Assembly: GCA_022579005.1 (NCBI GenBank)
Contig: MU401526.1
Location: 103,918 to 167,917, forward strand
Origin: Poronia punctata
Taxonomy: Eukaryota > Ascomycota > Sordariomycetes > Xylariales > Xylariaceae
Length of the DNA: 64,000 nucleotides
Direction of reading: 5' to 3'
The notes under the pieces were generated by a model. That model saw nothing but the letters and a program-made list of their open reading frames with translations. It did not search any database and was not told the origin of the DNA. How positions within the stretch are numbered: the stretch's first letter is position 1; the number at the start of each line of letters is the position of its first letter. Positions 1-10,585 of the stretch are shown one piece after another. The translations under genes were made by a program, and so were the position numbers.

Positions 1-3000
1 CAGACCGACTACGACTCTGGCGCTAAGGAAGGGGAGGAAGACGAGGCCCAGATTAAGGCTGTTCGCAAACTCGGTGCTTACTCGACGTGGCACGTCGACG
101 TCGAGAACTCGCCTGATACGCTCAGGGAACTTCTCACCGAGGCTGTGGACAAGGCTCCTCAAGTCCCTTACGATGAGGTATACGACCTCGAGTGGTGTGC
201 CTACATTGTGTGCAAGAGAATGGCTGCGCGATTCACCGAGGAGGATGCCAAGCGCATGACCCATGCCCACCAGATCTTCTACGGCTACATGAAGAATCAG
301 GTCGCACTGGCCAACGAGAACAAGCTCCCTTGTCAGACTCCGGAGTGGCTTACCGCCAGCAAAGAGACCGAGGACGAGGTGCTTGCTCGGGCGGCCATTA
401 CCAGTCTCGAAGGCAAGATGATGGTTCGCATCAGCGACAACATCGAGAGCGTCCTCTTGGGCGAGATCGAGCCCTGGGAGCTCATGAACCACGACAATGC
501 CCTGAACGAGATGTATCGCTACGGTCTTTCCGACGAGCGCACTCCCGCAGTCCAGTGCGAATACATCAAGCACCTCGCCGCCAAGAAGCCCCTCCGCATT
601 CTCGAGATCGGTGCTGGTACCGGTTCCGCTACTAGCCGCATCTTCGCTGCCCTGGGTGAGAACATTGCTGGCAAGCTCACCAAGTATACCTACACGGATA
701 TCTCTGGCTCTTTCTTCGCCGAGGCGGCTGAAGAGTTCAAGGAGTACCGTTCCCTGATGGACTTCAAGGTCTTGAACGTCGAGAGCGAGCCTGCCCAGCA
801 AGGCTTCGAAGAGGGCACATATGATGTCGTCGTCGCCTTCCAGGTTCTTCACGCCACCTCCAAGATCAGCACCACTCTGGCTAATGCCCGCAGGCTACTC
901 AAGCCGGGCGGTAAGCTCATCGTCACAGAGTTGACTAACAAGATCGGTAGACGATCTGCCGTCTTCGGTCTGCTCGCTGGTTGGTGGTTGGGCGAAGATG
1001 ATGACCGTCACTGGGGTCCCGAACTTTCCGAAGAAGGTTGGGATGAGCGCCTCAAGTCCGTCGGCTTCAGCGGCGCTGATCTTTGCTACCGCGATCGTGA
1101 CGATATCGGTTGGTCATCTACCCTCGTGGCCTCGACCAACCCTGCCGTACCCGAGATCTCTCCTCTCACCAACGTCACTATCGTCACCGGCTCTGAAGAG
1201 TCTGATCAGGCCAAGGGTCTAACCGAGCAGCTTACCAAGAAGCTTACATCCGAGGGAGCCAGCGTTGACAAGAAGACTCTGGCTGAAGTGACCGAAGCTG
1301 ACTTGACTCAGAACCGCGTCATTGTCACTGCCGAGGTTGAGAACTCGGTCTTGACCACGATGAGCGAAGCTGAATATGCTGCCATCAAGAATATCTTCTT
1401 CCGTTCTGACGGCACTCTCTGGCTCACTCAAGGTGGCGCCACCATCGACACTCGCCGACCTGCCCTGAACATGATCACAGGTCTGGCGCGCACCGTTCGC
1501 GGCGAAGCCCCTGAGATCCGCCTCGCTACCCTCGACCTCGACCCTGAGGTCTCGCTCGATGCCGCATCCACTAGTGACGCCATCTTCCACGTCCTCAATG
1601 TTCAGGGTGAGGCTGCCAACAACGAGTATGAATTTGCCGTTCGCAAGGGTGCTCTCCACATCCCTCGCCTCGGCACCGACGAGAACCTGAGCAGGACGCT
1701 CAAGCCCGATGAGGATAATGAAAATGCAATCTCTCTTCAGCCTCTTAAGCAGGCTGGCCGTGCCCTCAAGCTGAACCTCAAGACCACCGGCGAGCTTGAC
1801 AGTTTCTTCTACAATGACGATGTCGAGTACCAGAAGCCGCTGGGTGATTCCGAGGTCGAAATTGAGGTCAAGGCTGTCGGTCTAGACCAGTTCGACATGG
1901 TCGTTGCCGTGGGCCAGATCTGGGACGTCAACCTTGGCCTCGAATGTTCGGGCGTGGTCACTCGCGTAGGCAAGCATGTCTCTGACTACACCGTCGGTGA
2001 CCGCGTCTTGACCGTTGCCAACGGTTGGTACAAGACCTATATTCGCAACAGCCAGGAGACCTTCCAGAAGCTACCCGAGTCCATGTCCTTTGAAGAGGGT
2101 GCTTCTCTGATGATCTCGTACGGCACAGCTGCTTACAGTATTTACAATGCCGCTCGTCTCGAGGCGGGTGAGACTATCCTTATCCACTCTGCTGCCGATG
2201 TCCTCGGCCAGGGCGCGATCCAGATGGCTCAGCACATTGGCGCCGAGGTGCTTGTCACGGTCTCTTCCGAGACGGAGAAGAATCTGCTCAAGGAGAAGTA
2301 CGGAATCCCCGAGGGTCACATCTTCAGCAACAAGGACGCCAGCTTCGTCCAGGGCATCAAGCGTGTCACTAAAGGCGAGGGTGTCCAAGTCGTCATCAAC
2401 ACTCTCACCGGCGAGTTGCTGCGCCAGACCTGGCACTGCATCGCGCCCTTTGGCCGCTTCGTCGAGCTGGGTGTCAAGGATATCAAGTCCAACACGGGCC
2501 TAGACATGGTACCGTTCCTGAACAATGCCTCGTTCACTGGTGTCAACATCCTGCAGATGTACCGCACCAACAAGCGTGCCTTTGGTAAACTCATGTCCAG
2601 CGTACTGAAGTACTACGCCGAGGGTGTCTTCAAGCTAGTGCCCCTTAACATCAAGAAGTTCTCCGAGATTGCCGATGCCTTCCGCATCCTTCAATCCCGC
2701 CGCTCCCTAGGCAAGCTCGTCCTACAAGTCGTCGACGATGACATCGTCCCTGTCACCAGGGGCAAGAAGCCCGAGCTCAAACTCTCTCCCAACGCCACTT
2801 ACCTCCTTCCCGGTGGTACCGGTGGTCTGGGACGCGCCATGTTGACCTGGATGGCGGACAAGGGTGCCAAGTACTTTGCTCTCGCCTCTCGTTCAGGAGC
2901 TTCGAACCCCGAGGTGCAGGCGCTCATCGATCAACTGGCCGCCCGAGGTGTACAGACCCGTGCCTTTGCTGCCGATATTGGTGATCCGGCTCAGTGCGCC

Positions 3001-3967
3001 AAGGTCCTCGAGGAACTGGCCCAGACCGACTTCCCGCCCATCAAGGGTACAGTTGTCCTGGCCATGAACGTCAAGGTAAGAAAGCCACTACAAACTAACA
3101 TGACTGTATCTAATACTAACACCTTTCCAGGACTCCATGTTCGAAACCATGTCCCTCGATGCATGGAAGGGCGCCATCCAACCCAAATACTACGTCACCA
3201 CCAACCTCCACAACCAACTCCCCAAAGACCTCGACTTCTTCATCACCATGTCCTCCGCAGCCGGCCAAATCGGCTCCATCGCCCAGAGCAACTACAACGC
3301 CGGCAACGTCTTCCAAGACGCCATCATGTACCACCGCCGCACCCTCGGTCTCCCGGGTACATCGATCGACCTCGGCTGGATGGGCGACATCGGCTTCGTA
3401 TCGGAACAAGGCAAAGTCCCCGAGATCGTCGCCTGCGGCGCCCCACAAATCGGTTCCGCCCAGTTATGGGCCATGCTCGAAGAAGTCATGGCTGGCGAGG
3501 TCCGCAACCAACCCATCCTCGGTCTCGCGAGCGGCGGTTTGGTCAAGGCCAACGGATTCGACGAACCCTACTGGTTCACCGACGCGCGCTTCGGTCCCCT
3601 CCGCGCCTACGACTCTACCACACTAAACGCCAAACTCAACAAAACCAACAACAACAACTCATCCATCGATCTAGCGGCTCTCATAAGCGCAGCCAAAACC
3701 TCATCCGAAGCCACGAATGTCGTCTGTCAGGGATTGATGGCCAAACTGGCCAAAGGTCTGATGATGGAACTGGAAGATCTCGACCCGGCTAGACCGATCA
3801 ATATCTACGGTGTCGATTCTCTCATCGCGGTCGATATACGCGCTTGGGCGCTGAAGGATCTGCAGAGTGTCGTGCATGTTTCGGAGATTCTGAAGAATCA
3901 GCCCATGGTGGAGTTGGCCGGGCATATTGCTTCCAAGTCGAAGCTTTTGCCTGCTTTCAAGGCTTAG
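1..3967 (+). CDS. Highly reducing polyketide synthase, C-terminal part (MT-ER-KR-ACP), 5' end outside window
   Basis: Iterative type I PKS that builds a reduced polyketide in the cytosol. The frame is open from base 1. Exons are 1-3075 and 3131-3967; the 55-base intron has donor GTAAGA, branch point ACTAAC and acceptor CCAG, and the visible part is 1303 residues. Numbering from the first visible codon: linker to about 130; C-methyltransferase with SAM motif LEIGAGTG at 201-208; enoylreductase about 600-910; ketoreductase with GGTGGLG at 938-944, catalytic SS around 1066-1067 and Tyr1080 in SNYNAGN; ACP with phosphopantetheine Ser1255 in GVDSL. The protein ends after the ACP, with no thioesterase or reductase, so release must be in trans, as is usual for fungal HR-PKS. 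The ER cofactor loop reads HSAADVLGQ, where the family normally has an AGGxGQ-type glycine-rich loop. KS, AT and DH should lie upstream of the window. The product cannot be named from this part. Confidence 0.95.
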
Positions 3968-5764
3968 TTTTTTATGAAGGATGTTTTTAGGGGGGGTTGT
4001 TTTCTTTTTTTGGATTCTTTGCATATATTCAAGGTTACCTGATGGAAGGTAGATACATATTATGGTGGCGTCTAGGCTTTGGTTTGGTTTGGACATTTTG
4101 CAGGGTTGTTATTTCTTCTCACTTTTTTGTCTTTTCTTTTTTTTGGTTTATGTATGTATGTATGTATGCATGATGAATGTTTTCTTAGACGACCTAGAAT
4201 TTTATGACTGCACAAGACAATATTTTTCCTAAAGATACAGCACTTGATGTTTTTACAGGTGCAAGTAAAAAGTGACTTGTTGTTTACTTCGTACCTTACT
4301 TAGCAAGCAAGTAAGTGACATTGTTGTGATATTTCCCATTACATACGAGTACACGTATAAGTACAAGTATGCAAAAGCGGCACCTCTAGTCTAAAGTCCA
4401 GAGTATCTAGACGTACAGAGACAAGGTTGGTTAACCTTGTACGCGATCAAAGTACCTACTTTCCTTGCGTTATCTAAGGTTAAGTAATATAACGCATACA
4501 TATTATTATTCACCTTAAAATCCCCTTCAACTTATGCTGGTAATTACCTGTTAATAATCTACCGGTAGTTCTAGGCCCTTGACACGAGCTTTTCGTATAC
4601 CTAACCTAACCTATAACGTATACATGTAAATAGATACCAGCAAGTTAAAGTATCATCTCCAAAAAAAAAAACGTATACCTACTTACTCACAGCTGACTAA
4701 ACAAAACAGAATATGCACATATACCTACAACACAGGCAAACACTTTTTTTCCTCTATCTACACGTACGTGTATGTATCTAATAAAATAAAATAAACACAA
4801 AACGTCATGCACCAGCAACTTGTTAACATTTGGTTTTTGGCCCATGCACATTCTTTCAGTCGTTGGTGCAAAGTTTCTCGTTTCTCGTTTCTTTTCCGGT
4901 GGACTTTTTTTCTTTTAGAGGGGGGGTCTCGTCTCGGCGCTTCGAGTTGCGGATTTCTTTCTTTCCATTTCGGGAATTTCGGGATGAGGGTCCTCCGTCT
5001 TTTTTTTTTTGCGCGGGTAATCGGGATTAGAGGTCAAGTGATAGGTAGGTAAGAATTACCGCTAGAAGTAAATGGGGGGGGTTTTTATTCTTTTTTATAT
5101 GAGCGGTTAGTTGTGTACACTGTCTAGACTCTAGACAGTGTCAAGAAAGCATGGCGGCTTGACATACCATGTTCTCTGAGAAGCAGGGAGAAAATATGAA
5201 TAGAGAATCCATCATCTCATCGCGAGGACATCTGTTGAAAGAAGGACGTCCTCCATCGAAAAGTCTTAGAATAGTCCGAGAGCTACCGTAACATGCATCC
5301 GTGTGGTCACGAGGCCGGAGATGACGACTTTGAACGAGCAACGTGTTTCTGTTATCCACATTCTTCCCGGCGTACTAGTCTATTCGTAGGCGGAACCTCA
5401 TTCTCCATCTCAGCATCTGGGGTTACATGCTTCCAATGTCCGCATAGAAACTAGTCAGATGCTTGCTTGCTTCGGTTCCATCCGTCCAGTCCAGCTTAGC
5501 GAGTGCGTGCGTGCGTGAAAAAGAAGAATCATTATCCACTTTCCCTGGCCGAGACCTCAGGATGATGGTCCAGGATTTCCCAAGTACCTGGTTCGATTTG
5601 TAAAAGCGGTAATATAGATTAGACTAATACCCCCACGAGAGAAGCATATAAAGATGCAGATCATTCCGCTTGTGAAGACCGTGCAGCCGTTCTTCCCTGT
5701 AAACAGATCAGCTACAGACCAGCCATTTTGAAACTTAGTTGTCGTTCCTCGTCCGTCTATCAAG
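3968..5764. other. Intergenic, PKS 3' flank to LPMO promoter
   Basis: No gene seen. The first part is T-rich with a short GTAT repeat near 4150-4168. There are A/T runs and scattered short open frames without protein-like composition. The right end should hold the LPMO promoter. Confidence 0.7.
5417..5652 (+). promoter_or_regulatory. Putative LPMO promoter elements: TATA box and two CreA-like sites
   Basis: TATAAA lies at 5647-5652, about 115 bases before the LPMO start codon. Two matches to the fungal carbon-catabolite repressor consensus SYGGRG are visible: CTGGGG at 5417-5422 and, on the other strand, GTGGGG (CCCCAC at 5631-5636). CreA/Cre1 represses many cellulolytic genes on glucose, so the sites make sense for this gene. 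Such 6-mers are common by chance, so binding is only a suggestion. Confidence 0.35.
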
Positions 5765-6843
5765 ATGAAGTGCGTCGCTGCTGCTCTTGCTCTGTTGGGC
5801 GCTGCCCAGGCCCATTGTAAGTCGCGTGGCGGATGATCCCCGGGATCCGGTATGAAGTAAAGCTAACGTGTTGATAGACACCTTCGTATGTTCTCGCCCG
5901 TCCACCTCGGGGGAACCGGGATGTTGCACCTCCGTACTCGTACTAACAGAGATGATAGCCCGGCCTGGTGTACAATGGCGTGACGGAAGCAGACTGGACA
6001 TTTGTGCGTGAGACGACGAACCACTACTCGCACGGCCCCGTGCAAAGTGTGTCCGACTCGCAACTCCGATGCTACGAGATCAGCCCTGGCTCGAATGGCG
6101 CCGGAACCAAGAACGTCAACGCCGGCGACACCGTAGGCTTCCGTGTCGACACGGTGATCCAGCACCCCGGCCCCCTCCAGTTCTACATGGCCAAGGCGCC
6201 CGACGGACAGACGGCCGAGACCTTCAACGGCGACGGTGCCGTCTGGTTCAAGATCTACGAGGAACACCCCACCGTCACCGGTACCGGCCTCGTCTGGTCC
6301 TCTGAAAACAAGGCCGAGGTCTCGGTCAAGATCCCCAGCTGCCTGGCTCCCGGTTATTATCTGCTGCGTGTTGAGCACATTGCTCTGCACAGCGCCGGCT
6401 CCACTGGAGGCGCTCAGGTAAGCCTTTATCCTTCTCTTCCATGTGCCATTCATTTGCATGCAAATGCACAATTTGGCTTCCCTCCATATTAGCCGCCCAC
6501 GTTTCTGCTCCGAGATACTTACTTACCTGTCCAACCACAGTTCTACCAAGCCTGCGCTCAACTCCACGTCTCCGGCAGCGGGACCAAGACCTTCTCCGGT
6601 GTCTCCATCCCCGGCGCCTACTCTGTAAGCAAAATACCCTCCATCTTCTCTCTCCATGTTCCCGACTAATATCGTTCGACAACAGGCTTCCGACCCGGGT
6701 ATCCTGATCAACCTGTACTACCCCGTGCCCACGAGCTACAAGAACCCCGGCCCGGCCGTCGTTTCGGTGAGTTTTTGCCTTGATCTTACCTAGGTACTCA
6801 TTAACCTCCTTGCTAACGTCTTTTTCTTTCTCCGCAGTGCTAA
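5765..6843 (+). CDS. Secreted AA9 lytic polysaccharide monooxygenase (formerly GH61)
   Basis: Copper enzyme that oxidatively cleaves cellulose or related glucans outside the cell. Exons: 5765-5816, 5878-5885, 5959-6417, 6541-6624, 6686-6766, 6838-6843; 229 residues. The signal peptide ends at Ala16, leaving His17 as the mature N-terminus, which is required for the copper histidine brace. The second brace histidine is His89 (QHPGPLQFYMA), and the other active-site residues fit His164, Gln173 and Tyr175 (EHIALH...GAQFY). The last exon supplies only the final Cys after PGPAVVS, matching the usual conserved C-terminal cysteine of AA9 proteins. No CBM1 or linker follows, so this is a catalytic-domain-only enzyme. 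Exon 2 is only 8 bases and exon 6 only 6 including the stop; five introns in 1.1 kb is dense. Regioselectivity cannot be read from the sequence. Confidence 0.93.
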
Positions 6844-8542
6844 ACGTAAAAAACAACATCCTTTTCTCTCTATCGCGATTCTTCAGACGGTAAAGCGGTC
6901 AAAAAAGGAGGCGGGTTCGGACTTTAGTTAATGGCCGAGTCTAAGACTTTCTTCGGCTTGGGCTGAAAGTGGTGTTATGCATATATGCGGGGTGGAACCC
7001 CTTGGCGGGAACGCCCCGGATTGCGTCAAGCGATGATTACCAACGATCCCGATGCTTGTCCCCATTTCTCTTGCACGGTTAAAGAAAGGCTAGATAGTTA
7101 GAATGAATGGATGGATAATTCAAAAATATTTTCAGTTCAATGAGCTTTTTTAAGTAAAGAAGATACTTGCTCTCCCCGTCGAGTTGAATGCCAAGCGACG
7201 ACGGTCTGGTAGTCCTGATAGAAGAGGAAGTTCGCGGCGTGAGTTTGAGACGAGAACGCGCGCTAATATGCTTATAAATAAAAATAAAGTATTGGACTAC
7301 CTACCTTAGGCAGATACAAGTTAAAGCGGCGATTGATGACTCCGATCGGCATAATCTGTGGTAACGATTCGTGATCGGTCAGAACCAGACGGACAATTAT
7401 TCTACTGTATGAATCGTGAGCTCTGCTCTGGCTTCTCTGTTTGAAGTGAGTTTTAAGTATATCCAGAATAAAGTACGCGGCAGCAAAAGGTTATATTAAT
7501 GTTCTTGCTGCGTACATGACATTGATGACGTCGCTACCCTGACTTTTTGCATTCCTCACGTAAGACGGGCAGGTGCAGGTGCAGGTGCAGGTGCAAGGCA
7601 AACAGAGAATCTATAACTTCCTATTTGCAAGTTTACTTGCACGTACATACGGTATATTATGCGGGCATGTTAGGCTTGACTCAGCTGATACAGAATTTGA
7701 TCGCATAGCTTCGCCTTGAACAACCAACAAAAAAGATAAAAAGGCTACCTACGGTCCACGGAGATATGGGCGGAATACGGCATGGCATGGTTCTCATTCC
7801 CTGCCACGCCAAGAAGCCTCAAGACAGTCTACCGAGGGATCCGAAGGAATCGTAAGAAAAAAAGGTGAGCCGCCAATGAGTGGCGCAGGCCCGTCCTAGC
7901 GTCACAATAGGATTGGACCGTCGACAAGAAAGAGGGTCGCGTCCGAGGGCCACCAGCAATCTCTCATGCATACAATAGGCAGGTTATAAATACAAATATG
8001 CATGTCCGAAGCAGCTCATCGTGGGGCCCTTTTACTCCAAAAAGGTCACTTTTCCTAAGCTGATTTGTGGGAAGTTGGGTCAAGTCAGTCAGCTTGCTTG
8101 TCAAGTCTTGCTGGCTTGTTCTGCCTCTCCATTTTATATGTATTTTCTAACAAGGTCCGAAAATGCCAGCTTACGGCTAACGCTTTATTATTCCCATGCC
8201 CCCCCAAGGCCCTGCCTAGTAACCTAGTCGAGTAATCAAATCGAGGGTGTTGCTTTGAAATCCCGCCCTGGTATTGTTGGATAAGACAACATCCACACCT
8301 TTTTTACTTTCTTCTCATCCTCTCTAATCGCGTTGAAAAAATATTACGAAAGAAGCCAGGGACAGTGAGTTAAGTTACAGCCAGGCTATCATTCTATTAT
8401 TTTTATATAAACTTGGGCATTGTGTTCTATCAGTAGATCCTTTACTCAAAAGCAACCAAGGAATCAGACACAATATTCCGCGCATAGAAAAAAGAAGTAC
8501 AAGGAAACCAAAAAAAAAAAAAAAGAGTTAAAAGAAGACAAA
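6844..8542. other. Intergenic with a short hexamer repeat
   Basis: No gene seen. Four copies of GCAGGT stand at 7569-7592. A TATA-like stretch (TTTTATATAAA) near 8400-8411 could serve the small gene that starts at 8543. Confidence 0.6.
7569..7592 (+). repeat. (GCAGGT)4 microsatellite
   Basis: Four exact tandem hexamers, followed by a degenerate fifth (GCAAGG). It lies in an intergenic region. No function inferred. Confidence 0.8.
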
Positions 8543-8806
8543 ATGCATGGAAGTCGTCGCGCCGAGTTTCGCCGCAACCTAGTCGGCATTGCGCAAGTCC
8601 TCTTCGCAGGCGTCATCTTCCTCGTCTTCGTGCTCGCCTTTGTCATCCAAGGCGGCGGTATCGACTTGCCCGACTGGACCAAGACTTTCCAGGGCACCAC
8701 TCCCGAGCAACAGGCTGATTATACTGCCCGTTTACTGGCAACCGTCCTTGTCATCAGCGTCATCATCGTCTCTGCTGGCGCCTATCTCGCTAGGCGTAGC
8801 ATGTAG
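8543..8806 (+). CDS. Small two-helix membrane protein, unknown function
   Basis: An uninterrupted 87-residue frame with ATG in an A-rich context (acaaaATG). It has a basic N-terminus (SRRAEFRRN), a hydrophobic segment at about residues 14-36, a polar loop of about 27 residues containing DLPDWTK and TPEQQADY, a second hydrophobic segment at about 63-82, and a basic tail ARRSM. This is the layout of a two-pass membrane protein with both ends on the same side. Codon choice is GC-rich at third positions, like neighbouring genes and unlike the A-rich flanks. I do not recognise a family. It stands alone, 1.7 kb after the LPMO gene. It could be a conserved small fungal protein or a fortuitous frame. 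Confidence 0.6.
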   Translation: MHGSRRAEFRRNLVGIAQVLFAGVIFLVFVLAFVIQGGGIDLPDWTKTFQGTTPEQQADYTARLLATVLVISVIIVSAGAYLARRSM

Positions 8807-10585
8807 TTGCAAAAAGAAGGAAGAGAAAAGCCAAGAGAAGGCTGTTGTGCGACCGTCAGTCAGTCAGTCAGTCACATTGCGACCGAAGCAACAAAAATGG
8901 TTCAAAACAAAATGCGACAAGCCGCGACCTTGTTTTCTCTCCCCTTTTCAAAAAACTTTGCGCCCAATTTGAAAAAGTTTTTGCGCAGGGAAGAAGAAGG
9001 AAGGAAGGAAAAAACCGCAAGTCGCGCCAAACAGTGCGACTTTCTTCCACTCTCTTTGTCGGATTGATTGCGATATGACATCATGGCGCCACAACAACAA
9101 CAACAACGATCGCAACTGGATATAAAAGCTATTGTTGATTGTCTTCAAGAAGAAGATTTGCAGGCGCCATATCCTCTTGGTAAGTACAAAAAACACATTT
9201 TGATAATGCGCGTGAGAGATTGTTCACCCCGATTAACCAACGCCGTTTTAGATCTGATGATTTTAAGCTGCCGAGGCGCAATTCATTTTTTCGCAGTTGA
9301 TTGTGGTCCTATACTCGGTTCAAAATCGCAAAAAGACAATGTGTAACGACATGATTCTGTCGTCATAAGGACCTGCGCGCGCAGGCAGAAAGCGATCAAG
9401 GTTTCCTTCAATGACGATTTGCCGACTCGACTCGACTCGACCCGGGCCGTCCCGTCCCGTACCGTCCTGTCGCAAGGGCTAGGTAGGCTAGGTAGGTTAG
9501 GCCAGCAACCAAAACAAAACTCCTGCATCCAAAACCACACCGACCGGAAATCGAATCGAATCGAATAGCAAGCCAACAACATGTTACAACGCGACATGAG
9601 CTGGTCCATTTCTCGACAAAGACAAGACAAAAACAAGTTTTGTTGTTGTCTAAGAAGGGCAAGGGCCCCAAAAACTTCCAGATACCAAGATCCGTCCCCG
9701 TCGCCACTCGACCGCACACACCATATAGGTACTCGCTAGGAGGAGTCGAAGAGGATGACTTTCCAACATGCGCCGCCCAATACCTCACCCTTCCCACGCA
9801 CACGCGCGCTGGGCCCAGAAGTCGAGTCAAATCTCAGGAATGGTCATTTGGATACCGTTGGTCAAAAGAACATATATAGGGCTCCCAAGATAAGGTAGAC
9901 AGGCCTACACCTTGTGTCCTCGAACACAAAATACATGGTCGTACATGTTCAAAAACCTAACCTGACCGGGTGGTTGGTCAATAACTTAAAACCGAACCCT
10001 GTCACATGTGTACGTGGTTTGGTTTCCAGGTTACATCACATTGGCGCTTGGACAGATACCCATCATCAGGCAGAATCTGTACATAGGTACATACATAACA
10101 AGACGGAAGTCGGTACATATATAACTTGACATAATCCCACCCAGTCTCAACTAGTGACGAAAGTAAGTGCGTACATTGTCTCAGCTATGTACTTAAATTA
10201 GATAACCTAGGGGAATATGACTGCAGGTGGTCAGCCATACAAGGCTCTGACTGGCGGGTTGAAGATAAGACGATCCGACTAAACGTAAAGACTATAAAAC
10301 GCAGGAGGATAGATAGGCCACCGACCATCTCTATTTACTTGTAAAGCGACTCCTTACCACTTCAAACACTTTTTGGATACTATCTACTCAATGCTCATGT
10401 GGCCGTGTTGTAAAGAAATCGCAGAATATATTGACACAGGATAATAAAAGCGCATCTCCATGTTATACCGGTTGACGTTCATACACGGGTATTCAAGGTA
10501 TCTCATGGTGACATGGACCCCAGACCATCCTGTCCTGTATTTTCCTCCCTCGTAAAAAAAACAACGCATCCATATAAATATATCT
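8807..10585. other. Intergenic, mostly featureless
   Basis: Contains short repeats: (GTCA)n around 8855-8873 and a (TCGAC)n stretch around 9424-9441. A weak small-gene candidate at 9083-9346 is listed separately. Otherwise I see no protein-like frames or RNA genes. Confidence 0.5.
9083..9346 (+). CDS. Weak candidate small gene, possibly with one intron
   Basis: ATG at 9083 opens a frame starting MAPQQQQQ and continuing QLDIKAIVDCLQEEDLQ, which looks protein-like. A consensus donor G|GTAAGT occurs at 9180 and an acceptor TTTTAG ends at 9251, with a CGATTAACC branch-like motif; the 72-base intron is a multiple of three and free of stops. Spliced length would be 63 residues, unspliced 87. No family is recognised and the C-terminal part looks random. 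It may be non-coding. Confidence 0.2.
   Translation: MAPQQQQQRSQLDIKAIVDCLQEEDLQAPYPLGKYKKHILIMRVRDCSPRLTNAVLDLMILSCRGAIHFFAVDCGPILGSKSQKDNV

Noticed and set aside
1219..2594. Long minus-strand frames inside the PKS
   Set aside because: Antisense shadows of GC-rich coding sequence; no domain resemblance.
3076..3792. Continuation of the PKS frame past 3075 giving a 1215-residue protein
   Set aside because: The read-through is Arg/Pro/His-rich nonsense; a 55-base intron with perfect donor, branch point and acceptor restores the conserved ketoreductase and ACP.
4807..5052. Frame rich in Phe/Arg/Ser in the PKS-LPMO interval
   Set aside because: Composition follows T-rich DNA; no start context, introns or motif.
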